From Serripes groenlandicus (lineage: Eukaryota > Mollusca > Bivalvia > Cardiida > Cardiidae), in the NCBI GenBank assembly GCA_031761405.1, contig JASEVX010000007.1, forward strand, positions 30,406,859 to 30,470,858: 64,000 nt of DNA, in the 5' to 3' direction. Position 1 is the stretch's first letter, and each line of letters begins with the position of its first letter. The notes beneath the pieces are model-generated. The model had not been told where the DNA came from. It did not search any database and was given only the letters and a program-made list of their open reading frames with translations. A program made the translations under genes and the position numbers. Below, in pieces: positions 13,401 to 25,400 of this stretch.

Positions 13401-16400
13401 TCTGCTCCAGTTTTCTATCATATATTGTCAATATTTCAATTATGTAACGTCAATGTTACAATCTAAATTAAAATCTAGAAACAGTTAACCCTTTCCGACA
13501 TACAGGTGCTTTCCAACGCCACCGCAGCACACAAATTTTGAAAACATTGTGGTAAATAATGAGCAATGCTATCAGCTCTATTTTAGTTATTATACATTCA
13601 TTTACAGAAAATGTCCATATATTTGCATAAATGTTTTCAAAGCTCTCTGCTGCAGATATTGTTGTATGTGAGAATTGGTAAAAAGTAAAAAAAAATTGAG
13701 AGCAATGTCGGTCATAAAATATATTATGAACAAGTGAATGTCGTATTGCAAGCAAAACAAAAGTCCCCTACCGGACGAGGACAGCACATTGTGTATTGTA
13801 TGTGCATTTGTTGACAAAAACAGCAATGCACTGCATACATTTTGGATACAGTCCTATCAAACATAGATTTTTCGACCTTTGACCTGTAAATGGGACCTGG
13901 ACCTTCCAGTTACAGGCCTGTGTCTTGTGCACCACATGTCACCTCATCATGAAATTTCTCCTTTTGCCACAATGTTTTCAACTTTATTCAATGCTTGTTC
14001 TTTCACTTTTAGAGAGTTTTCATATTTTTGTCTAGATGCTTTCAAAATTGTCTACTGCAGATTTGTTGTATGTGGGAATGGGTTAAAATGATCTAATATG
14101 ACATACATGGTTTCCACTTTTAAATAAGACTTTCATGTATATTTCACGGATATTTTCTAGATGTTCAAGGACCAAAAGTAGGAAAATATACTGCTTATTG
14201 CAACTTGATACAATAATTGAACACAATGTAGACTAAGATCAGCCTGCAATGATGTCTTATCCTAGTCTACATTGTTTGCTTCTCTTAAACAAACATTTGA
14301 CAAAATGACTAACATTTAAGAATATTTCCAGGTAATCTGCATGTTATATATATAGACTTTTTCAGATGCATCTACAACAGATGACTTTGGAAAACATTGT
14401 GACAAAAGGATACATTTCCCATTATGACAGAATTTCTCATTTTGTTACAATGTTTTTCACTTTTATTCAGAAACAATATTCTCCCTTACAGAAATATAAA
14501 TTAGAATTTGAAAAGAGCCATTACTCATTATGACCAAATTCTCCTTTGGCCAAACTGTTTTCAATTCCATTCTACAAATATATCTTCAGTTTTCATAGAT
14601 GTCTTCAAAGTCCTATGTTGCAGATTTGTTGCATGAGGGAAAGGTTTAATTACAAGATGATGTAACACCCACTTTGCATGAATAGAGAAACAAATTTTTA
14701 TATAATAATTGAAGGACATTATTAGGATATTTTGTTTGTGTCATATCATTTCCTTAAACAAAGCAATAGCAAATACCCATACACACATCATGAAAAACAA
14801 CTCAAATTGCAGGACAGCAAATTCGAGTAACCAACACCAAAACACAGAAAGGGTTTCAAAATGGCCGAAGTATTGCTTAAAATTTTTTTGCAACAATATA
14901 CTACAGGAGCCATATTCAATGGATCTATCAAATTCAAAGCAAGTTAGAAGCTTACCTGATATGACATTTTGTTGCAAGAGCGTAGCGAGCTAACGCTAAT
15001 GCTCATCGGCTTCTTTCTAAGACTGAATAATTATTAAAGACAAGAGTCATGTGACTTATTATAGACATGCGTCATGAAAAGCTTGAATGTTTTATGAGTT
15101 TTGAGGTAAGACTTAACCCTTTCCCTCATATAGACGCTTTCTGATGCCTCTGCAGCAGACAGCTTTTTGAAAACATAGTGACAAAAGAAGAAATTGCACA
15201 AAACGTGCAATTTCTCCTTTTGCCACAATGTTTTCCACTTTTTGTCATTGGTTATCTATTCAAATATGGAGATTTTCTATGTTTGGACAAAATACGTTCA
15301 AAGTCGTCTGCTGCAGAATTGTTGTATGAGGGAAAGGTTTAAGTTTTGTGATTATGCAGCAGAAGCCAAGGGTATCGCAATACCCCGACTCTGCAGGCTG
15401 GTCTTGTTTTTCAACTTATCAATATTACATGAACAATATCATCTTTTCCCATAATGTTTAACCAATTTGTCTGCTTTAAATGGGTCAAATGTCGTTGATA
15501 ATCATGAGAGGGGTTCATATTACCAAATATATCTAAATCAAGCAAAACCAGAATTTTTTATTGATCCAAAATTATTGAAAGATTTTCGGAGAGGACATCG
15601 AGATGATGCTACAGGAGAGAAAGTTTGAAGCCAAAGTTGATGCACACACACAGACACACTACAAACAATTCGCCATGACATAAGCTTGACTGGCTTTCAG
15701 CTAGTGAGGCTAGTGAGTCGTGACTGTTGCTTTTCAGGAGCAATAGTTATTTCCGCTGTTCATGCAGTTGAGAGATCCCATACCCTAAAGCCATAAATAC
15801 ACACTTGAGATGGGGACTTACCAACGGGTCCTGATGAACAATATTATCAGGTTTATTATTAGTAAAACAATGTACAACATTTACAGGATTAAACTTTTTC
15901 CACATACAACAAATTTGCAGCAGACAACTTTGAAACCATTTAGTCAAACAAAATAACAGACACTCTCTGTGAAAGAAAAAGAAAAGAATAATTTCATCTT
16001 CAGAAATTTTTCCTTTTGCCGTAATGTTTTCAAAAGTCGTCTGCTGCAGTGGTGTCAGAAAGCGTCTGTATGTGGGAAACGGTTAAGAATGGGATTAAAT
16101 ATTATCAGGATTATTATAAGTAAAATATTGTTAACTTTTTCCAAAGACAAGAATCTGCAGCTGACAACTTTGAAATAATCTTGGCAAAAAGTATGATTAT
16201 TGGATAGGGGTGAAAACAAAATGAGACATTAGTCATTATGTGCAATTTCTTCTTTTGCAATAATGTTTTCAAAGGTTTTCTGTTGCAGTTGTGTCAAAAT
16301 GTGTCTACAAGTGGGAAAGGCTAACACCCAAATTGAAAAAGAAATGCATTAATGAAGATAAAGTTGGTAAATTAAAGAAACACATTGACAATGGTTGTTA

Positions 16401-19400
16401 ATTCATTAATTACGAGAACAAAGTGGAAATCTCTCTTTCCCTTTTGCAGATGCATTTAGATCTACCTGCTGCAGATGACATTTGTAGAGACTTGTAGCAA
16501 AATGATTAATTCCTCGAAATGACCAATCTGTCCATTTGCCACACGTTCTTACTTTGCATGGTGTTTGATGCCACGGCGTTTCTTGGTTAGTTACCAGTAT
16601 TTTACCAGTATTACTGGTTTATTTATCATGAAGATGTTATAACCAGTTAACTAACTCTTAGCACGCTAGCGGCGGCGGGTTTTTGTCAACCGTTGATGAC
16701 ATTTGCAAACAGTTTGGATCCAGATCAGTCCCCACAAAACGTGGGGACCGATCTGAGATCCAAACTGTTTGTCACTCCGATTCAATTTCAGTAAACATTC
16801 GGGAAATAATAATATTTTTTTCAAAATTTTGCAGATGACAATATAGTAGACGAAAAATAATTTAGCATGCAAAGAGTAAACTTCCCCTCCTTAAAGTCCG
16901 AAAAGGATTTCCATATGTACAGGCATTCTTGAAGCCTTCTGAGAATGATAATGGATAAAATCTCACTTTGCAAATTTGAAATTTGCTGGACATATATTGC
17001 CACTATAATGCTGTTTCATACCAAAATAAGATATTTGAACAACGTAAAATCATATTAGAAGAATTTTCCTAGCCCATGTAGAGACCTTTCTGGCAAAATT
17101 CTGCTAAATTGGCCATTACAAATGACATATTTATATTAGTGTAATGTTTACTGTCACTATTTGGATACATGTATTGACTTTTTTAAATAGATATCCTGTA
17201 TAATGGACCATTGTCCTAGATATTTGAATAAACAACAGTATGACAGTCTAATACCAGTCCTTCAAGGTCGTTTTTCTTGTGAAGGGGCTCAAAGACGGTT
17301 TTGAAGAAGACTATTTACCTCGAGGGATAGTTAAAACTTTTCCAAACACAGACACATTTCAATGCCTTTGCAGCAGAAAATCTTTGACTACATTGTTGCA
17401 AACAGGAAATAAAGCTCACTATGAGCATTTCTACTTTCTCCACACTGATTTCAACTCTTCTTAACCTTTTCCCTCATATGACAATTCTGCAGCAGACGAC
17501 TTAGAACGTATTTTGTCAAAACATAGAAAATCTCCATAATTGAATGGATAACCTATGACAAAAAGTGGAAAACATTATGGCAAAAGGAGAAATTGCACGT
17601 TTTGTGCAATTTCTTCTTTTGTCACTAAGTTTTCAAAAAGCCATCTGCTGCAGAGGCGTCAGAAAGCTTCTATATGAGGGAAAGGGTTAAATTTGTACAG
17701 ATTTTTCATATTTTGCCATGATGTTTTCAAAATCATCTGATGCAGATTTGCAGTATGTGGGCAAGGGTTCAAAACTCTCTAGATGGCATTGCTTTTATGC
17801 TCATAAAAAATTCAAAAGAACTAAGGCCACGGAAATCGTATGAGCCTACATTTAAACCTTTCCCTCATATGACAATTCTGCAGCAGACGACTTTGAACAT
17901 ATTTTGGCAAAAAATAGAAAATCTCTATAATTGAATGGATAACCTATGACTAAAAGTGGAAAACATTGTGGCAAAAGGAGAAATTGCTTGTTTTGAGCAA
18001 TTTCTTCTTTTGTCACTATGTTTTCAAAAAGCTGTCTGCTGCAGAGGCGTCAGAAAGCGTCTATATGAGGGAAAGGGTTAACCATTTACCCAAAATGACA
18101 TTTTCCCGCTTTGTCTGACTTGAAAATAACTTATTATGAAATCTCAATTTGGATATGGTGTAGAAAACATTGATGAGAAAGAAGAAAATGCCGATTTTGA
18201 GAAATTTCTCTCTTTATCCTGGAAACATTTTCAAAGGATGTTTGCTGGCATTGTGTACAATGTCTGTATCAGGGCTAGTTTAACCCTTTCCCACAAACAG
18301 AAAACCTGCAGCTGACGACCTTGAAAGCATATTGGCAAAAACCCAGAAAATCTCTATAAATGAAGGTATAATTCCCGAATAGAGTTGAAAACATAGAGGC
18401 AAATGGAGAAATTGCTTGTTTTCACAATGTTTTCAAAAGTTATCTTCTGCAGAGGCATCAGAAAGGGTCTATATGTGGAAAAGGGTTAAAAAGAGACAGA
18501 AGAACTAAAAATCTCCTGACATGCCTACCTTGTATATTTTCAGGGTTATCCAAAGGTTTATTCTTCGCATATACACTGAAGGGAACGTTCATTCTGCCAA
18601 CATTTTCTCTGTACTGGAACTGAAAACACATCAAAAATACAATATATAACCATTCCCACTAGAGGCCTTTTGACACCTCTGCAGCAGAAGACTTTTTGAA
18701 ATCATTGTGGAAAACAAGAAGAAGAAATGGCTCAATAAGCAATTTCTCGTTTGTCACAATGTTTTTAACTTTAATTTCTAAATATTCTTTCATTTGCAGA
18801 TACATCAACCCTTTTCCTCATACAAACATTCTGCATCAGTGTCTGAAGACAAACATGGAAAATGTCAAAAAATATATTTATATTGATATTTATATAAAGA
18901 CATTGTGTTCAAAGCAAACAATCATAAAAGGCATCTGCTGCATATTTCTTGTATGTGAGAAAGGGTTAACATTTTGCTAATGCTGCTGACGTGGTTGACA
19001 GCACTGACAGATAGACAATATAAACTCTCCTGGGAGAGACCCAGCCATCTAAAAATGGCATATAAAGTCTAACATAAAACAAGTGTGTCTGTAAGAACAT
19101 GTGTCGCCTGCGAATAACCACAGTCAAAGAATGAGAGACATTCCCTAAGTGTCACTGCCAATTCAAGTGACACATAAACTACATAAAACAGCAAAGAATA
19201 ACACTTTACCCACAAAAATGTAAAATAAATCTGAAAGACAACTGTTAACCCTTTCCCTCATACGGCAATTCTGCAGCAAACGACTTTGAACGTATTTTGT
19301 CAAAAAATAGAAAATCTCCAAAATTGAAGGTTTGGGGAAAAATAATATTGTTCTATATATTACATGAAGTATGCCTTGGCAGGGTGACATGTAGTGGACA

Positions 19401-22400
19401 CTTCTGAACCCTTTCCCATTAACGACAATTCTGCAGCAGACGAAAATATCTAGACAAAAAATGCTAAAATTCTTTAAAGAAAATCTCTTTAATTGAATGG
19501 ATAACCTATGACAACTAGAATGGAGTGCTCCTCGGAGCACGTGTGTCACCTGCCGGGGCCTTGTCAGAAAATTTTAATTTTTGACAGAAAAGGGGCGATA
19601 ACTCTGATATAAAAAATATTTGGATTATCCCCCTTTTGTGAACCAATCACACACATTGATATAAACATTTGTCAGAAGTTTCAATGTAATCCTTTGAGTA
19701 GAATAAAAGTTATTTGAAAACGTGACGAAAAAGTGTGACGGACAGACAGACAGACGCCAGACAAAAAAAAAAGTAATCCCTAAGTGCCTACCATGCTACA
19801 CAGGTGACACAAAAAGTAATCCCTAAGTGCCCACCATGATATAATAAGTCTGATATAATAATATTTGGATTATCCCTCTTTTGTGAAGCCATCACAAATG
19901 TTAATATAAACAATTGCCAGAAGTTTCACCATGCTACGCAGGTCAATCCCTTGAGTAGAAAAAAAGTTATTTGAAAATTTGAAAGTGTGACGTGACGTGA
20001 CGAAAAAGTGTGACGGACGGACAGACAGACGCCGGATAAAAAAAAAGGTAATCCCTAAGTGCCCACCATGCTACGCAGGTGACACAAAAAGTGAAAGACA
20101 TTGCGGCAAAAGGAGAAATTGCACGTTTTGTGCAATTTCTTCTTTTGTCACTATGTTTTCAAAAAGCTGTTTGCTGCAGAGGCGTCAAAAAGCGTCTATA
20201 TGAGGGAAAGGGTTAAAAGGTTAACCAATCATCTGGTACAGACTACAAATGACACCTTTTAAAAACATTTTGGCAAAAGGAGAAAAAGAAATTGCTCAGA
20301 ATGAACAATTTCTTCTTTTTCATCAGTGTTTTCTACTCTATTCAAAAATAACATTTTTCGTTTATAAAAGATTCCCAATAGTTTTTGTTCAGATGTCTTC
20401 AAAGTTGTCTGCTGCAGATTTCCTGTATGTGGGAAAGGATGACTTCTGAAATGAATGTGAAAAAGGTAGAATTGCGGGTCTTACATATGAAAGGTCAACT
20501 TACAAGATATCTACAGCTGATGACTTTAACCCTTTCCCTCATACGACAATTCTGCAGCAGACGACTTTGAACATATTTTGTCAAAACATAGAAAATCTCC
20601 ATAATTGAATGGATAACCCATGACTAGAAGTGGAAAACATTGTGGCAAAAGGAGAAATTGCACATTTTGTGCAATTTCTTCTTTTGTCACTATGTTTTCA
20701 AAAAGCCGTCTGCTGCAGATTTCCTGTATGTGTGAAATGGTTGAGGTCAATTTGACTTACCAGTACAGACTCGCAGGTCACCTCCGTAATACTAGCACTA
20801 GTATTAAAACTCTGCGTCCTCACGTCTTTCGGGGGATTCATGCTGAAGAAACATTTTATCGGCGTTTGGAACGGTCGCAGGTTCACCACTTTGACCATGA
20901 TTTCTTTCGTCATTCCGGATGGTACAAAGATCTTCCCTTCATCGGTGAAACCTTCAAGCTCGATCCTCGGGCATTCCTTTGGACCTTCTGGTGTCTGCAA
21001 GGACTGGAAAATTATACAATGAAATGTTTAGTGAAGTGTTTCAAGTGATTAAATGAGTCGTTGGGGGAATTTTTATTAACCTTTCTTAAGGTATTTATTA
21101 TTTGGAAGATTCAATTTTTAACATGTTTAAAAACATTGAATCAGGTTATTGTTTAACCTTTTTCACACTTGCAGATGCATTGCAGCAGATGACTCTTGTA
21201 GACATTGAGGGAAATAGAGAAATTGCTTCAATAGGTCAAATTACGCTAAATACATGCGCAGCCATGCTGATCTACAGCCAAATAGTCCCTAAAAAAAACT
21301 TTGTTTGTGCAAAAAATAAGTGTATTTCTTCACTAGAATGCATTGAATATATGAAATTGTGTTTAAATTCATTCAAAATGTGTATAGGATGCACAGAAGA
21401 GTTTTAATTTGATCTTGTTTGAGTATGTGAATAACGTATTTCATCCTATCCAGATTTCGTGCAAAATAACGGTAACCATTTTTCGCAAGGTGAATTCTTA
21501 CTTGCATAATGCATTTTCTTTGGATTATTTTAACCCTTTCTGACGCCCCTGCAGCAGACAGCTTTTTGAAAACATAGTGACAAAAGTAGAAATGGCTCAA
21601 AACAAGCAATTTTTCCTTTTGCCACAATGTTTTCCACTTTTAGTCGAGATTTTCTTTAAAAGAGATTTTAGCAATTTTTGTCTAGATATTTTCGTCTGCT
21701 GCAGAATTGTCGTTAATGGGAAAGGGTTCAGAAGTGTCCACTACATGTCACCCTGCCAAGGCATACTTCATGTAATATATAGAACAATATTTATTTATTT
21801 TTTCCCAAACCTTACATTTTGTCCATAGACGAGTTCATTCTTGGTACAGCTCTCACTTGTACTATATCGACACAGATGGTTATTTATACACCAGGTACAT
21901 GGGAATACTGTCAGGGTACAACCAGTGCATCTGAAAAACAAAATATATTAACTTTACTACAACTAGTGCATCTTAAAACAGTAAAATATTCTTTAAACCA
22001 CAACTATAAATATTCTTTAACACTTTCCCACATATGACAAATCTGCAGCAGACGACTTCGAAAAATAAGTAACCTAAACAAGAGGGCCATGATGGCCCTG
22101 GATCGCTCACAAGATTGTATTTTTGTTCACTTAAACCATATAATCCCAGGCCCCTGGCGGCCAGAGTTTTCCACCAATCAACATGGCTTGAAGAAATCAG
22201 ATAGAGGGTCACCCTAGGAACATTTCTATAAAATGATTTGAAAATCGGCCTCACACTTTCGGAGGAGAAGATTTTTTAAGTTTTCAACTATAGCCATATA
22301 AGGCAAAATAGCCCCGCCCCCTGGTGGCCATTTTTATCGACCAATCAACATGGCTTGAAGGAATCTGATAGTGGGTCACTTAAGGAACATTTCTACAGAA

Positions 22401-25400
22401 TTATTTGAAAATCGGCCCGACACTTTCCGAGAAGAAGATTTGTTTAAGTTTTCAACTTTAGCCATATAAGGCAAAATAGCCTCGCCCCTCGCGGCCATGT
22501 TTTTTTGACCGATCGACATGGCTTGAAGGAATCTGATAGAGGGTCATCCAAGGAACATTTCTACAAAATTATTTGAAAATCTGCCAACCAGTTTGGGAGA
22601 AGAAGAATTTTAAAAAGTTGCATTGCCATGGAAACCAGAATTCTGCTTGGATCCCAAATAATTGAAGGAATTCTGGTGAGATCATTGAGAGGATGCTTTC
22701 TGTGAAGTTTCATCCAAATTGACCTACTGGTTACTGAGGCGAAGATGTTGACAGACGCACGACACACAACACACGCCAGAAGAAGGCGATCACAATAACT
22801 CGCCTTCAGCACTTTGTGCTCAGAAGAGCTAAAAATCTCCATAAAAGATAGCTTAATTTTTAACCCTTTCCCTCATACGACAATTCTGCAGCAGACGACT
22901 TTGAACATATTTTGTCAAAAAATAGAAAATCTCTTTAATTGAATGGATAACCTATGACAAAAAGTGGAAAACATTGTGGCAAAAGAAGAAATTGCACGTT
23001 TTGTGCAATTTCTTCTTTTGTCACTTTGTTTTCAAAAAAGCTGTCTGCTGCAGAGGGGTCAGAAAGCGTCTATATGAGGGAAAGGGTTAAATAGAGTTGA
23101 AAACATTGTGGCCAAATGGGAACTGCTCATCATGGGTTATTTCACCATTCACCTCAATGCTTTCAAAAGTCGTCTGCTGCAGAGGCGTCAGAAAGCGTCT
23201 GTATGTGGGAAAGGGATAATTGTTTATTATATCTTATTTTCTTAGCATATCAGGCCACAGGCGAACATCATCACTAAAGTGCACTCAAATATGTATCTAA
23301 ATTATTGAACAATTGTGAAAATAATGTAAAGTCTACAAGGGCATACACTGAATCAATTTTGCACTACTTTCCAACGTTTTGCACTTCCACACTTATTTCG
23401 ACGCATCTGCAGCAGATGGCATTTGAAAATAATGAAAAGTCATTGCTGCAATTATTCCCCTTGTACTTTGCAACAGATCACATTTGAAAACATTCTGGCA
23501 AAACGAGAAACTCTATTAAAACATTATCCTGTCATTATTAGAGATTTTCTATAGTTTTGCCAATGTGTTTTCAAGGTTGTCTGCTGCAGATGCGCTGTAT
23601 CTGGGAAAGTTGTTAACCCTTTCCCTCATATAGACGCTTTCTGACGCCTCTGCAGCAGACGGCTTTTTGAAAACATAGTGACAAACAAAGAAATTGCTCA
23701 AAACAAGCCTCTTTTAGTCATAGGTTATCCATTCAATTAAAGAGATTTTCTTATTTTTGAAAAAATATGTTCAAAGTTGTCTGCTGCAGAATTGTCCTAT
23801 GAGGGAAAGGGTTATATCAAAACGTTAGAACAGTCCATTTTTAAAAAATAATTATTGTTCAGTGGGAGATGGGTTTCAATGATCTTTGAAAGCCTCTGGT
23901 TTTATCACTTCATCAATAGCTGCTTGACAAAAGATTTTTTTTGTTCAACTCCATTATAACAAGATTTTGTTGTTTCTTTCTCTCTTCCATCTGCATTGTG
24001 ATCAATGATCGAAAGCCCTAGATAGTGTCACTACTACAGGGTTAATTCCAATCCCTTAACCCAAATAATTATTTAACCCTTTCCCTCATACAGACGCTTT
24101 CTGATGCCTCTGCAGCAGACGACTTTTTGAAAACATAGTGACAAAAGAAGAAATTGCACAAAACGTGCAATTTCTCCTTTTGCCACAATGTTTTCCACTT
24201 TTTGTCATAGGTTGTCCATTCAACTATGGAGATTTTCTATGTTCTGACAAAATAAGTTCAAAGTCGTCTGCTGCAAATTTGTCGTATGAGGGAAAGGGTT
24301 AAAGAGTCATCCGTTTGAATTGATAAATCTACAGCAGACAATTTTGATAATGTCTTGGCAAAAACAAAATGGAATTACTTAAATATTGAAAGTTCTTATT
24401 ACATCCAAATCATAAAAAATCAATCTTGTCCAAAATGCAGCAGAATTATGATAAAAAAGAAGATTTAATTTTAAAACAATCATATTTTTTTAGCACAGAA
24501 ATTTTTCAAAATTGTCTGCTGCAGGTTTATTGATTTGACGAACAGTGAAGACTCTGGCTAAAAACAGTGCAGCTCACTGTACAGCCTCTCTCGAGTCTTC
24601 ACTGTACGTTATATGAAGGAAAAGGTAAGAAAGATGAAAAATGGACCAAGGTTACGAGGGCCCAATAGTTTCCTAACAGAGAAAAAGTCTGTGTAACATG
24701 ACAATGCAGGTTGAAGTATTTTGCGAAACCCGTCAGATTCGCGATTATCTATGACACCGTACATTAGGCTGTCACTGTAGAAGGATTGAACAAATAGAAT
24801 GCCATTATTCCCAATTAATACTGAAAAGAATAATTGCGTGGTGCTCAGCGAAAACAAACATTAAGGAATTTGCAACTAGTGTAGATCCAGATTATCCTAC
24901 ACATATGCACAGCTTGATCAAAATCTTTACTGTTCACCATTAAGTCATAGAAGGTTTCAAGGAACTTCAGAAAAACAGAACATGTATAGATAGGATCTAA
25001 CAGAGTTGGGCAGGGCAGGATTGATAAAAATACTTACGACATGTGAACATCACAGTCAAAGATGGTAAAGTCTGTGGACACAAAATCCCTAGAACCAATC
25101 TGTATAATTAGTTTCATCTTTATGTGATCTGAAAATGTACAAAAACAGATCAACTTTTAAAAATGACCACAAATACAGCGCTACAAAAGTGGTATCAGTG
25201 GGATGGCTTGCCGTTTACTCGATACATATCTTTGATTTCAGGTGCTGCTTTGAAAACATCCCAAGAAAGCATATAAAGAAGTTCTTTGATCTGCTGGGCT
25301 GCAGTGGGAGAGGGTTAACCTTTTCAGACATACAGACATTTTCTGATGCCTCAACAGCAGACAACTGTTGAAAACATTGTGACAAAAAAAGAAATTGCTC

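Larger units (their letters stand above)
19245..20216 (+). mobile_element. Broken TTAA-A copies with inserted DNA
   Basis: 19245-19327 is a TTAA-A left arm. It then runs into an inverted copy of the 21640-21811 region, then a TTAA-A long arm (to 19511), a 577-bp insertion, and the TTAA-A right half (20088-20216, ending tatgagggaaagggttaa). Confidence 0.75.
22017..23218 (+). mobile_element. TTAA-B element holding two other elements
   Basis: ttaacactttcccacatatgac...aagtaacctaa (22017-22077); 'atctccataaaagatagcttaattt' (22836-22858); 'atagagttgaaaacattgtgg...tgtatgtgggaaaggga' (23091-23218). Together the pieces rebuild one older copy in order. Confidence 0.85.

Noticed and set aside
20620..21048. 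142-codon plus-strand open frame
   Set aside because: It is the antisense of the IPT2 exon plus an adjacent TTAA copy; the minus strand carries the plexin signature.
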